From Spartobacteria bacterium (lineage in GTDB: Bacteria; Verrucomicrobiota; Verrucomicrobiia; Chthoniobacterales; UBA10450): a stretch of DNA of 64,000 bases. The stretch is from assembly GCA_003169975.1 (NCBI GenBank), contig PNAA01000022.1:1-64000 (forward strand). The letters run 5' to 3'. Below are positions 33,953 through 42,113 of the stretch, in pieces (positions within the stretch are counted from its first letter, which is position 1; the number at the start of each line of letters is the position of its first letter). Under the pieces are notes generated by a model. That model was not told the origin of the DNA. It made no database searches and saw only the letters and a list, made by a program, of their open reading frames with translations. The position numbers and the translations under genes were made by a program.

Positions 33953-36900
33953 TTATTCGTTAATTTTTTCCAACTGTTGATCGATGACCTCTCCGGTGTA
34001 CCGATCGATAGCCACGTGCAGCCAATAACGTTTTTCACCTTCGACGATGAAATCGTCGACGGTTGAAGCTTGTGCGCCATACTTACCGCTTTGAGCGATA
34101 ACGTCCATCATCAGGTTCCACGTTCGTGTTTGGCCAACATCTGAGAGTGCGCGGATTACAGCCTCGCGTGCCTCCTTGTTGCCAAGGCCAGTAACGGACG
34201 GATCAGCCGCCAGTCGCGTAACCAGCTCGGATTTGTTGATCATCGGCTGCGCTGACGTCATCGCGACAAGCGCACTAGCGATGGCACTTCGCTGCGTCGG
34301 CGTTATTAGGGGGGTGCCGTTGTTGGTGTTCGTGGCGACACCAGCGAGGACAGCTTCTAAGACTAATGGTTGTCTCGTATTGAGTGAGAGTTTTCCGGCA
34401 ACGATGTCAGAGCGAAAGACACTGTTTGGCTCAAAGATTGTAAACGCATCCAATAATCCGGCGTCTCCAGAGTCAGCGGTTGTAAAGTTGAGTGTCTTCC
34501 ACGGTTGGCCACGGAAAACGGTTCCTAGCTCCGCGACCGTGCGAATCGGACGACTAAGAATCGGAGGGCGATCTGTCGCAGTTGTCGCTAACATCGCCGA
34601 GGTTGCGCCAGAGCTAAGCATATCGCCTTGTCGCCGGATTCCATCCAAATCTGTATAACCCGGAGAAGCAGTGGTGTTATTTGCCATCTGAGCGCCGACC
34701 CCGGAGAAATGTGATCCCTGCGGTCCGAAACCGGTGATGGCTTGGTAAACTCCGGCAGACTTCTCAAGGGCCTCATTATAACCACGCGTGTAATCACTTG
34801 TGTCACCCGTTCCTGATGCGTGCGTCTCCCATACGCCGAAACGCATCGTGCGCGGGTCAAGAAGGACATATTCCGGGTCGTAGTTTGACGCTAGCGCCCA
34901 ATTAACGCCAGCGTAAGTATCGTATGCGGAGGTGACCGAGGATATGTTGATCGTACAGTTAGTCCAGCGCTGGTATGTCTTCCACGGCCCACTCACTCCG
35001 CCGATTTGCGCCTGCATCTCAAACGTGGCGTTGCTGAGTTTTTGGTATGTTCTGGTTGTGTTTGCCTTGGTCACGACTCCTAATGAACTGAAAATGAAAG
35101 GAACTCCCAGTTTGCCGTTGGGTGCGTTCGGCGGCGTCACACCCGAATTTGGGATGCTTGAGGTGCTCGGCGTGTTTGGCGGCGACCAGATCGCACTAGA
35201 AACGAGCTGGAGCAACGGCTGTGAAGCACTTCCCGTTACAACTGCTGACGATGCCGAACTCGCTCCGCCCTCTACGACGGCTGAAGCTGTGCCGCCGGTC
35301 ATCACAAAGCGGATAGCAGGAATGGTCGCACTTTGAGTGCCAACGGCCGTTGAATTCTGTGCAGCTGTCCAAAACGAGGGCATTAGCCATGCACTGAAGG
35401 CGACGTTGCTAGTCCACTGCGGCTGAAAAATAAGTTTGTTTAAATAGGGTATGTTTTCCACGCCAGCATATTCACTGGTGTCGAAGAAGATAAAGGTAGG
35501 GTTCTTATCTGCGTCCGATTGATCTATGATGTTGGCGCCGATTTGAATGATTTGAGCGTCGTTGCTTAAGGGCTGCTGATAAAAGCGAGGCTCGGCGTCT
35601 ACTATTGTCCTCCCGGCCCCGGTATTATCCGAGCCAAGCCCGATCGATCCACTTAAGATAAACGCTTTAAGGATTTCAAAAAAATTAGGCTCGCGATTGC
35701 CGGTCGCCACCCGATCTTGCGTAGAAATCGAGCTCAATACCGTTGTACCTGTTGCGCCTACGTAATCCCATCGGTTACTCGCACTATTCCACAGAAGTCC
35801 GAAGTCTCGTTGTATGGTAGTCGCTGAAGGTGACTGCAAGGCACCAGCGACCATAACAGGAAAGCCCACGGTGTTGGCGCCATTATAGCCGACACCATCA
35901 AGTCTCCGCAGGGGAAAACGATTCTTAAGCAAAGGCTCGCCGACGATGGCCGCCGTCCCATCTGCCCGCGTAAAAGCGGCTTTTACTCGCACGTTCGGAA
36001 TATCTCGATTTGTAGCAGTCGCCTGCTCGGCTTGGCCTGCATAATCAATCGTGCTGCCTGCCGGAGTGATCGGGGTCCATGAAGGCGCGTTTAATTCGCG
36101 ACTGAAATGAGTGAAATAAGCCAAGGAAGCTGCGGTTAAGTATGAATTGCCCGGAATTCCACCAAGTGCGGCGATTGTTGCGCGGATCAGATCCTGCCGA
36201 GAAAAAGGCATGGAATTGCTGGTACCACCACGCACAGTCGGTCTCATAAAGCCGGAGTCAGCGAATGTTGGGATCGTGGACATGAAATCGGCAAAAAAAT
36301 TGCCACTACTGTTTGATTTAAATCTCCAGGTGTTCACAAATAGGGTTTGCTTCGCTGTATCGAATCCGGGTATAATCGAATCTAGATAAGCTCCAGTTTG
36401 TGTGCTCTTTAGCTGCTGGATTTGCAAATTTGTAAGGACTGGTGAGTAAATAGGGTTTCCGGCAACGCTTGCGTCCAACAAACCACCGGTATCATACACG
36501 TTAAAAGCAAAGCGACCGATGATCGCGTTGTCGTTACCCGGAGTGTAATCGCGAAAAGTGGCGTCCCAGGACTGACTTGTCGAAATGCCTTGTCGGTTTA
36601 GTAAAACCCACTGCGGCAGTTGACCCGAACCGGTAAAACCAGCACCTGTGTTGAGTACTGGAGCATTCCACCGAGCGAGGCTCACCACTTTGTTGTTGGC
36701 CGAAACGATGCTCGTATCACGTCCAGTGGAAGAGACAATTAAAGGTGTCAGAGTGTATCCACCGCTTGTCGGGAAGAATCGGCCAATTGATTGTTTTGCC
36801 AGGTTGTTGAAGGTCGTGTCGCCTAACATAGCCGACTGTGCGAGGACGCGCGCTGGAACCATCTTCTGGGCGTCAATGGGACTGTAAATTGGCATCTGTT

Positions 36901-37156
36901 GTGAGGTAGGTTGGGTGATCATGGAGCCCGCAATGACTTCGGTTTTAAGATCCGATAGGATGATCTCACTCGCGGTTCTCGCCAGGACATCCGCCCCGAC
37001 GGCGGATGTCGAGGCTTTGTCGATTCGGCGGTTTGTCGTCGCGCGAGAAAAGTAGGCCACGACGGTAAACGTTATTAGGACTATGAGCGCCAAGGTCAAG
37101 ACGAGCGCAAAAGCGCTCTCGCGTCGCGTGGAACTCGGGCAAATCAATATTCTCAC
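33953..37156 (-). CDS. Verru_Chthon cassette protein A (large pilin-like surface protein)
   Basis: A 1067-aa protein with a GTG start overlapping the preceding gene by 4 nt (GTGA). The N-terminus has a class III-like signal (RRESA|FALVLTLALIVLITFTVVAYFSRA) without the usual Glu+5, followed by a long Ser/Thr/Asn/Gly-rich ectodomain. Size, position and composition match protein A of the four-gene Verru_Chthon cassette described from Chthoniobacter and Verrucomicrobium. Protein A is thought to be exported through a pilin-type route, and its role is unknown. The gene is visibly lower in GC than its surroundings and lacks CCTAACGA words. Confidence 0.82.
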   Translation of the reverse strand: MRILICPSSTRRESAFALVLTLALIVLITFTVVAYFSRATTNRRIDKASTSAVGADVLARTASEIILSDLKTEVIAGSMITQPTSQQMPIYSPIDAQKMVPARVLAQSAMLGDTTFNNLAKQSIGRFFPTSGGYTLTPLIVSSTGRDTSIVSANNKVVSLARWNAPVLNTGAGFTGSGQLPQWVLLNRQGISTSQSWDATFRDYTPGNDNAIIGRFAFNVYDTGGLLDASVAGNPIYSPVLTNLQIQQLKSTQTGAYLDSIIPGFDTAKQTLFVNTWRFKSNSSGNFFADFMSTIPTFADSGFMRPTVRGGTSNSMPFSRQDLIRATIAALGGIPGNSYLTAASLAYFTHFSRELNAPSWTPITPAGSTIDYAGQAEQATATNRDIPNVRVKAAFTRADGTAAIVGEPLLKNRFPLRRLDGVGYNGANTVGFPVMVAGALQSPSATTIQRDFGLLWNSASNRWDYVGATGTTVLSSISTQDRVATGNREPNFFEILKAFILSGSIGLGSDNTGAGRTIVDAEPRFYQQPLSNDAQIIQIGANIIDQSDADKNPTFIFFDTSEYAGVENIPYLNKLIFQPQWTSNVAFSAWLMPSFWTAAQNSTAVGTQSATIPAIRFVMTGGTASAVVEGGASSASSAVVTGSASQPLLQLVSSAIWSPPNTPSTSSIPNSGVTPPNAPNGKLGVPFIFSSLGVVTKANTTRTYQKLSNATFEMQAQIGGVSGPWKTYQRWTNCTINISSVTSAYDTYAGVNWALASNYDPEYVLLDPRTMRFGVWETHASGTGDTSDYTRGYNEALEKSAGVYQAITGFGPQGSHFSGVGAQMANNTTASPGYTDLDGIRRQGDMLSSGATSAMLATTATDRPPILSRPIRTVAELGTVFRGQPWKTLNFTTADSGDAGLLDAFTIFEPNSVFRSDIVAGKLSLNTRQPLVLEAVLAGVATNTNNGTPLITPTQRSAIASALVAMTSAQPMINKSELVTRLAADPSVTGLGNKEAREAVIRALSDVGQTRTWNLMMDVIAQSGKYGAQASTVDDFIVEGEKRYWLHVAIDRYTGEVIDQQLEKINE

Positions 37157-38172
37157 AAGTTGACGTTGTAGAACCGTTGGTAAAAGCGAATGTTTTGCCG
37201 AACCGGTGGGAAAAGATAGTTCGGATCGGCCGGATCATTCGATGTGAGCGTTTGTAATTTCGTGCTCCAGAACTGAACCGGAGTTTCACCATCGAGTGTC
37301 GGTCTAGAAAGTTTTGTTCCCACCGTTGTCCAGAAATTATTGTCCACTATGTAAGCGAGATTTCGCGTTTTCTCATCGAGGACGGCTAAACCGACAATAA
37401 TTCCCTTAACGTATGCCTGATTAAGATCGCTTGATGTTTGTCTGGAAAAGGCAACTGGAACACAAGCTGAAGCCCCCATCCCCCCGTTTGAGTAGAAGTT
37501 CCGGTAGGTTGGGGGCGCCTGAACAATGCGACCGTCGTTCAGGACAAAGCTAATATGCATTCGGAAGATTGCGTTCGCGATGACCTGCCAATTAAGGACG
37601 CGCTGATCGTTAGCGGGGGGGATGAGCGTTAGGTCGTTTGGAAGTCTGGGATTAGTGGTTCCGAATGTATCCCAAAGATTCTGCGTCGCATTATTACCAA
37701 TATCGGACGTGCTAAGCGTGAAGCGAGCGTCCCCGCGGTTCAAACACGGAATTGAAGGGCTGCTCCCTCCGATATACTGAGCAACTGGTCGTATTCGATA
37801 GCCGACAAAAGCCCCTCGTGTATCAGTGGTCCATGGTGGGAACGAGGTAGTTGGACCTCGAGCACGGGAACCCGTCACGAAGGCGATGGCTGAGTTGCCG
37901 TATACAGTGGTATCGCTGTAGTAGAGGACTGTTGTGCCATTGCTGAGCAGGACACTTGAAAAATCGTTATCAAAGCGATCCAAAACGATTCGGGCCAGCG
38001 ATGCGGTATCGATCTGGGCGTTCGACGCTTTAATTATCGAGGCTGTACCCGACACGATGCGCGTGACCAAGGTCAGTAATAGCACCAAAATCGTCATCGA
38101 TATTAGCAACTCGACCACTGTGAAGGAAGCGAGCGAAATGCGCTTCGCGTTTATTCGCCAAGTCTCGCGCAT
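37153..38172 (-). CDS. Verru_Chthon cassette protein C (pilin-like)
   Basis: A 339-aa protein with a 16-residue basic leader and prepilin site (SLAS|FTVVELLISMTILVLLL) with Glu at +5. The remaining domain is Ser/Thr/Asn-rich and resembles the PilW/GspJ-like third component. I chose the ATG at 38172, one base after the preceding gene's stop, because it leaves a normal leader; an upstream ATG overlaps gene B. It lies between cassette B and A in one operon. Confidence 0.82.
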   Translation of the reverse strand: MRETWRINAKRISLASFTVVELLISMTILVLLLTLVTRIVSGTASIIKASNAQIDTASLARIVLDRFDNDFSSVLLSNGTTVLYYSDTTVYGNSAIAFVTGSRARGPTTSFPPWTTDTRGAFVGYRIRPVAQYIGGSSPSIPCLNRGDARFTLSTSDIGNNATQNLWDTFGTTNPRLPNDLTLIPPANDQRVLNWQVIANAIFRMHISFVLNDGRIVQAPPTYRNFYSNGGMGASACVPVAFSRQTSSDLNQAYVKGIIVGLAVLDEKTRNLAYIVDNNFWTTVGTKLSRPTLDGETPVQFWSTKLQTLTSNDPADPNYLFPPVRQNIRFYQRFYNVNL

Positions 38173-38173
38173 G

Positions 38174-38752
38174 CTAGAGAGTCGATTTTGGAGTGAAGGC
38201 GACAAGGGTGTCCATGAACCCTTCGCGGCCAATCATTTGAGCGGGCGTCGTGACGCTGGTATCCGTGGGTTTATAAGGCCACGCTACAGCCGCATATATT
38301 TGCACAGGCTGACCCTCAATCTGAGGAGGGTAAACCTTAACGTAAAGAGTCTGCCGACGCCCGGTCGTTGTGTCGGTGCTTGGAATGATCAGACCTCCGT
38401 CGCTAACAAAGAATGTGTAGTTCCACGCCCCTTGTGAAACCCAGACGATAGCAGCCGTGGACGAATCGGAAAAGTAAATCGGAAACGACCACGTGGCGTT
38501 ACCTGAAGTTCGACCGGTGAACTGAAGTGATTGCGCTGCAGAATAGACCATATCAAGCGCCGAACCCGCACGGGACTGCTCTTGGCTGAAGCGTTGAGTA
38601 TTCAGCCCGGTCGGCAGGAGCCCAACGACGGCGAGCAAACAGAATCCGAAAACTCCGATGGCAAGCGCGAGTTCAATCATCGAAAATCCGCCCGAATGAC
38701 GGTTGGTGAGTCGGCGACAATTGCGAATCGGCAGTAGCGGTTGCCTGTGCAT
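38174..38752 (-). CDS. Verru_Chthon cassette protein B (pilin-like, PilV/GspI-type)
   Basis: A 192-aa prepilin with leader MHRQPLLPIRNCRRLTNRHS and processing site GG|FSMIELALAIGVFGFCLL (Gly at -1, Glu at +5). It is followed by a short periplasmic domain ending at the next gene's start. This matches cassette protein B in size and order. It follows protein D by 4 bp, so D-B-C-A is one operon. Confidence 0.82.
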   Translation of the reverse strand: MHRQPLLPIRNCRRLTNRHSGGFSMIELALAIGVFGFCLLAVVGLLPTGLNTQRFSQEQSRAGSALDMVYSAAQSLQFTGRTSGNATWSFPIYFSDSSTAAIVWVSQGAWNYTFFVSDGGLIIPSTDTTTGRRQTLYVKVYPPQIEGQPVQIYAAVAWPYKPTDTSVTTPAQMIGREGFMDTLVAFTPKSTL

Positions 38753-38756
38753 ATCT

Positions 38757-39437
38757 TTAGAGAGGCCTCGTCAGACGGAGTTGTCCGGTTCCGCCATAGT
38801 AACTGACTATCGCACCGTCCGTGGTCCCAGGCACTGTTCCGTGTGTCGGCACTAATCCGACGGATGTTGTTGTTCGGAAGAAGACCGCCGGGTTCAGACT
38901 GTGCAGGATCTCCCCTTGAGGAGAAATCTGAACCGTTGGGCAACTGTCGAAGGCGCTGTCATTAAACTTGTCCTTCAAATACGCTGTCACCGGAAAGCTG
39001 ATAACGTAATCGGAGTCGGTTTGTATGCTGACGTCTGTCGCCGCCTTCACGCTTGCCGGTAGATTCGTGTAATTGGTCATCAAAATGCTGGGGAGCTTGA
39101 GTAGTTTTGAAACCGGCCGAAGGTTCGCCGCAGTGGTGTCTGAGCTTCCGTCGATGGAAATTACCGCGCCGCACCGCAACTCCGCGTTGCCATCAGAGTT
39201 GGTCGTATTCACGAAACCGACGTAAACATAACTGCGCGTGGCCATCGCTTCAGCGCGAGCTAGTTCTAGCGCGCTGCTAACTTGGTTCATCGCTCGAGTG
39301 ACACCGCGAGCCACATTGATGCTGTTGAAAGCTGGCACCACCGCTATCAGCAGGATTGAAATCACCCCGATCACCACCAGCATCTCGACCAGCGTGAAGG
39401 CATGGCGTGGGCGCGGGTTGGGTGACGGTGTTTGCAC
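38757..39437 (-). CDS. Verru_Chthon cassette protein D (pilin-like, GspH-type)
   Basis: A prepilin with processing site RHA|FTLVEMLVVIGVISILL and Glu at +5, and a C-terminal domain of the GspH/FimT type. The start is uncertain: a GTG at 39437 gives a 13-residue leader, while the only in-frame ATG (39557) lies in repeat DNA and adds 40 residues. It is the first gene of the D-B-C-A operon. The cassette is thought to use the cell's prepilin peptidase and assembly ATPases, which this window supplies in triplicate. Confidence 0.8.
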   Translation of the reverse strand: MQTPSPNPRPRHAFTLVEMLVVIGVISILLIAVVPAFNSINVARGVTRAMNQVSSALELARAEAMATRSYVYVGFVNTTNSDGNAELRCGAVISIDGSSDTTAANLRPVSKLLKLPSILMTNYTNLPASVKAATDVSIQTDSDYVISFPVTAYLKDKFNDSAFDSCPTVQISPQGEILHSLNPAVFFRTTTSVGLVPTHGTVPGTTDGAIVSYYGGTGQLRLTRPL

Positions 39438-39585
39438 GGCGAGCGGATTCGGAATCAGCAGGCGCTTATAGCAGAGGAAAGGAGAAAGTAGAAAGGAGAA
39501 AGTAGAAGGAGCCGGAGGGCGGAGATCAGAGGTCAGAGGTCGGAGGGCAGAGGGCACAGGGCAGAGGTCGGGGCACCTCTTGCTC

Positions 39586-39668
39586 TCTCATCCGTGTCAT
39601 CTGCGTAATCCGTGGTTGTCATCGGATTTTTTTTGACCACGGATTACGCGGATTTCTCGGATTGATGG
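39586..39668. repeat. R8 inverted repeat (TCCGTGTCATCTGCGTAATC ... GATTACGCGGATTTCTCGGA)
   Basis: The arms ATCTGCGTAATCCGTGGTTG and GACCACGGATTACGCGGATT surround a poly-T loop. A second copy is at 40285-40374 and a half-copy at 41001-41040. It is flanked on both sides by purine-rich GGACAGAGG / GGAGGTCGGAGG tracts. Confidence 0.7.
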
Positions 39669-39729
39669 AGACGGGCCGGAGGACAGAAGACGGAGGACGG
39701 AGGTCGGAGGGCAGAGGGAAATACGAAAA

Positions 39730-39983
39730 TCAAAATTTGAAATGGTTGTATTCCTCGTGGGTGCCGATCCAGAACCAGTAGTAGGCGCCGTTGCGCTCCC
39801 GGGCGATCGCGCGGTAGCTACGGCCGATGTCGACGGTGTGAACGCCCCCCTTTTTCTTCAAACCCAGCGAGGGATGCGTGGGTTCGCCTGGAAGAGGGCA
39901 AAATTCTTATCGGCGAGCTTTTGAACGTGCTGGGGAAGCTGGTGATAGCATCTTCAGAACGACGCCAGCGCGTGTGACTTCAA
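39730..39983 (-). pseudogene. RelE/ParE-type toxin, disrupted
   Basis: Starting at a TTG that overlaps the antitoxin stop, the frame reads LKSHALASF, then TGA where Trp is likely, then RCYHQLPQHVQKLADKNFAL. After NP a one-base deletion moves it to HPSLGLKKKGGVHTVDIGRS and YRAIARERNGAYYWFWIGTH, ending HFKF. The second half is a recognisable RelE-like fold with the RSYRAI and FWIGTHEEY segments. Two lesions mean no active toxin, although the antitoxin stays open. Confidence 0.7.
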
Positions 39984-40183
39984 GGCAGCGGCGTGAAATC
40001 TCCGGCGTCAATATCGGAGTCGATCTTCTCGAGTGCGCGCGCATGCTTGCCACCCGGGGAAAAATCTTCCTCCAATTGTTTGTCCCAGGCGAGGTTGTCC
40101 TGTCTGGCAATGAAAGCGGCCAGGCGCGCCAATTCTTCGGGCGACAAAGTAGCAACGGCCTTTTCGATCTCGGCGAGGCTCAC
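39980..40183 (-). CDS. Antitoxin of a type II TA module
   Basis: A 67-aa acidic protein (GTG start) with a helical N-terminus (SLAEIEKAVATLSPEELARL) and an extended C-terminal part (LEKIDSDIDAGDFTPLP) typical of short antitoxins that wrap around a RelE-like toxin. Its stop overlaps the toxin remnant. The upstream 64 bp are almost identical to those of the second module at 40902. Confidence 0.65.
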   Translation of the reverse strand: MSLAEIEKAVATLSPEELARLAAFIARQDNLAWDKQLEEDFSPGGKHARALEKIDSDIDAGDFTPLP

Positions 40184-40247
40184 GGTGCGAGCGTAGCGAA
40201 CGCGGCCAGGAAAAGCAATCGGGCTGATTGGAAGGAGCGAATCAAGG
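40184..40247 (-). promoter_or_regulatory. Duplicated upstream region of antitoxin 1 (copy a)
   Basis: The 64 bp before this antitoxin match those before the second antitoxin (40902-40965) with about three differences. The shared core, on the + strand, includes GCGAGCGTAGCGAACGCGGC and AGCAATCGGGCTGATTGG. Such identity at two paralogous loci points to a shared promoter/operator or to duplication of a whole module. Confidence 0.6.
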
Positions 40248-40284
40248 GTTCGGGATTCAGAGTTCTGAGGTCGGGGGCATCACT

Positions 40285-40374
40285 GGCTCTCCCATCCGTG
40301 TCATCTGTGTAATCCGTGGTCGCCGTCGGATTCTTTTTTACCGCGGATTACGCGGATTTCTCGGATGGATGGAA
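40285..40374. repeat. R8 inverted repeat, second copy
   Basis: CATCCGTGTCATCTGTGTAA and ATTACGCGGATTTCTCGGAT arms surround a T-rich loop, followed by GGACAGAGGACAGAGGACAG. It matches the copy at 39586-39668. Confidence 0.7.
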
Positions 40375-40440
40375 AGAGGGTGGGGACAGAGGACAGAGGA
40401 CAGAGTTCGGAGGCGGGATTCTAAAATGCTGCCGCCGATT

Positions 40441-40728
40441 TCAGCGTCGATACACATCGCGCCGATGGGCGATCGAGAGAATCAGCAGGCGGCGCGTGGC
40501 ATCATTGACTTGATAGACGACGCGATAATCTCCAACCCGAATGCGATACAGATCGGGCGCACCGGCGAGTTTCACGCAGCCCGCGGGCCGAGCGTTTTGC
40601 TCCAAGCTATCAATGGCCTCGCGCAACCGCCGGTAAGGGCCGGCATCGCCCAGGGCGCTGAGGAATTTCTCAGCTCGCCAGCTGAGCAGAACCGAATTGC
40701 ATCCAATCTGGCTTTCACTTGCTCCCAA
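40441..40728 (-). CDS. RelE/ParE family toxin
   Basis: The frame contains a complete RelE-type toxin core: LLSWRAEKFLSALGDAGPYR, KLAGAPDLYRIRVGDYRVVY and LILSIAHRRDVYRR with the basic C-terminal active-site residues. RelE proteins cleave mRNA at the ribosome, whereas ParE homologues poison gyrase; the family cannot be resolved by eye. The exact start is unclear because the frame overlaps the antitoxin by 157 nt, more than usual. The native start is probably near the LLSW segment. Confidence 0.75.
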   Translation of the reverse strand: MGASESQIGCNSVLLSWRAEKFLSALGDAGPYRRLREAIDSLEQNARPAGCVKLAGAPDLYRIRVGDYRVVYQVNDATRRLLILSIAHRRDVYRR

Positions 40729-40901
40729 GGAAGTGGTTCTTCCGCTTCGCCTAACGCGTCGCGCGCTGCTTTCAGGTCGGCCGCATTTTCCAGCGCTTCG
40801 AGCTCTGCCAAATCCTGGATGAGAGAAACCACCTGCTGAGCCCGAGCCTCAGAAAGGTGTTCGAGTCTTGCCATCGCGTCGGACAGATCGGTCTTGCTCA
40901 C
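40572..40901 (-). CDS. Antitoxin of second RelE-type module
   Basis: The N-terminal 70 residues (GTG start, SKTDLSDAMARLEHLSEARA then EALENAADLKAARDALGEAE and LPWEQVKARL) are typical of antitoxins paired with RelE toxins, ending in the LPWEQVK motif that often precedes the toxin start. The frame then continues into the toxin coding region, so the natural stop is probably lost or a small indel lies near 40700. The true product is likely about 75 aa. Confidence 0.7.
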   Translation of the reverse strand: MSKTDLSDAMARLEHLSEARAQQVVSLIQDLAELEALENAADLKAARDALGEAEEPLPWEQVKARLDAIRFCSAGELRNSSAPWAMPALTGGCARPLIAWSKTLGPRAA

Positions 40902-40965
40902 ATTGCGAGCGTAGCGAACGCGGCCAGGAAAAGCAATCGGGCTGATTGGTAGGAGCGAATCAAGG
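40902..40965 (-). promoter_or_regulatory. Duplicated upstream region of antitoxin 2 (copy b)
   Basis: Nearly identical to 40184-40247 (see there). It is followed on the left by the GTG start of the second antitoxin, so the conserved block ends exactly at both antitoxin start codons. Confidence 0.6.
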
Positions 40966-41171
40966 ATGAGGAGAACGGAGGACAGAGGACAGATGCACGT
41001 CTGGCTCTCCCATCTGTGTCAACCGCGTAATCCGTGGTTAGAATTCTTTCTGCCGGCCGAGGACAGCGCCCAGCGACAAAGAACCGCTTTCGCGTCTCTG
41101 CAGATGCCATGATTTTGGCTAATCCCGTCCGGCGACGGGGCATCGGCATGGTTCTAGCTTTTTAGTGCCTC

Positions 41172-42101
41172 GTGCTGGAACACGCGCTATCAGAAGAGGA
41201 ACGTAGCCAGATTCTCCAAGCGATCGAGATGTTCGAAGTGATAGCTCAATCGCAGAAGGACGATTATCAGTCGTTGGAGATCCTGAAGGTTGCGTATCAG
41301 AAGCTCGGCAAAACTGCCGAGGCGCTAAAGGTTTCGCGACGCCTCGCGGAGGCTTATCATGGTGTCGGTTCTTTCTCTCTCGCGCTCCAGGAATGCGAGG
41401 CGGTGCTGGCGGTGGAACCGAACGCCCCGGAAATCCTCGCGATGCTGGGCGAAATCGAAAACCGACTCCAGTCATCCGACCAGAGCACCGTGGATCCCGG
41501 TCTGGAGCATTCTCTCATCGAGAAGCCCGAATATCGGGCGAGTTCCGCGCCGGCTACTGCCAGCGGCTTGCTCGAACCCGGCGGCCGCAACACCGGCCAG
41601 GTACTCAAACGCATCTTGCCGCACGATCCCGACCAGGGCAATGATGCGCTCGGTAAATTCCTCGTCGTCCAACAGTTGTTTCCCGAGGACGAAGTGAAGA
41701 CTGCGCTCGCCGCAGTCAAGGAAGCGAACGCGGCCATCAGCGGCCAGACGCTCGGGACCTCGTTGCTCGATTGGCTCTGCAAGGCCGACGACGAAAAAAT
41801 GGAGCGGGTCCTCTCGGCCTTGATCGACCGGACGAAGTTTGCCTATGTGCCGCTGGAATATTACGACGTCGATCGCCAGGTGGTGCGCATGTTGCCCGAC
41901 GAGCTGACGATTAACCGGCTCTATGTGCCCTTCGATTTGATCAGCCGCACGATCATGGTGGCGGTCTGCAATCCCTTTGACTCGGTGGGACGCGAAGCAG
42001 TGCAGAAATCGCTCGATTACACGGTCACGTGGTATCTCGCCAAGCCGGCTACGGTGATCAAGACGTTGCAGGAAATCCACCGACTGGAGGCGCGGGTTTA
42101 G
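41172..42101 (+). CDS. TPR protein with C-terminal MshEN (GspE N-terminal) domain
   Basis: A 309-aa protein with a GTG start. Residues about 5-95 form TPR-like helices (DDYQSLEILKVAYQKLGKTA, SLALQECEAVLAVEPNAPEI). Residues about 145-305 resemble the N-terminal domain of GspE/MshE ATPases (LGKFLVVQQLFPEDEV and DRQVVRMLPDELTINRLYVP), which in some members binds cyclic di-GMP. It is 12 bp upstream of a full PilB-type ATPase, so it may be a regulatory partner with a free-standing N-domain. Confidence 0.7.
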   Translation: MLEHALSEEERSQILQAIEMFEVIAQSQKDDYQSLEILKVAYQKLGKTAEALKVSRRLAEAYHGVGSFSLALQECEAVLAVEPNAPEILAMLGEIENRLQSSDQSTVDPGLEHSLIEKPEYRASSAPATASGLLEPGGRNTGQVLKRILPHDPDQGNDALGKFLVVQQLFPEDEVKTALAAVKEANAAISGQTLGTSLLDWLCKADDEKMERVLSALIDRTKFAYVPLEYYDVDRQVVRMLPDELTINRLYVPFDLISRTIMVAVCNPFDSVGREAVQKSLDYTVTWYLAKPATVIKTLQEIHRLEARV

Positions 42102-42113
42102 CCTCGCACGAGG

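Noticed and set aside
33703-34080. N-terminal extension of the epimerase frame up to 34080
   Set aside because: It runs antisense through the orphan fragment and the end of cassette protein A; the signal peptide begins at 33702.
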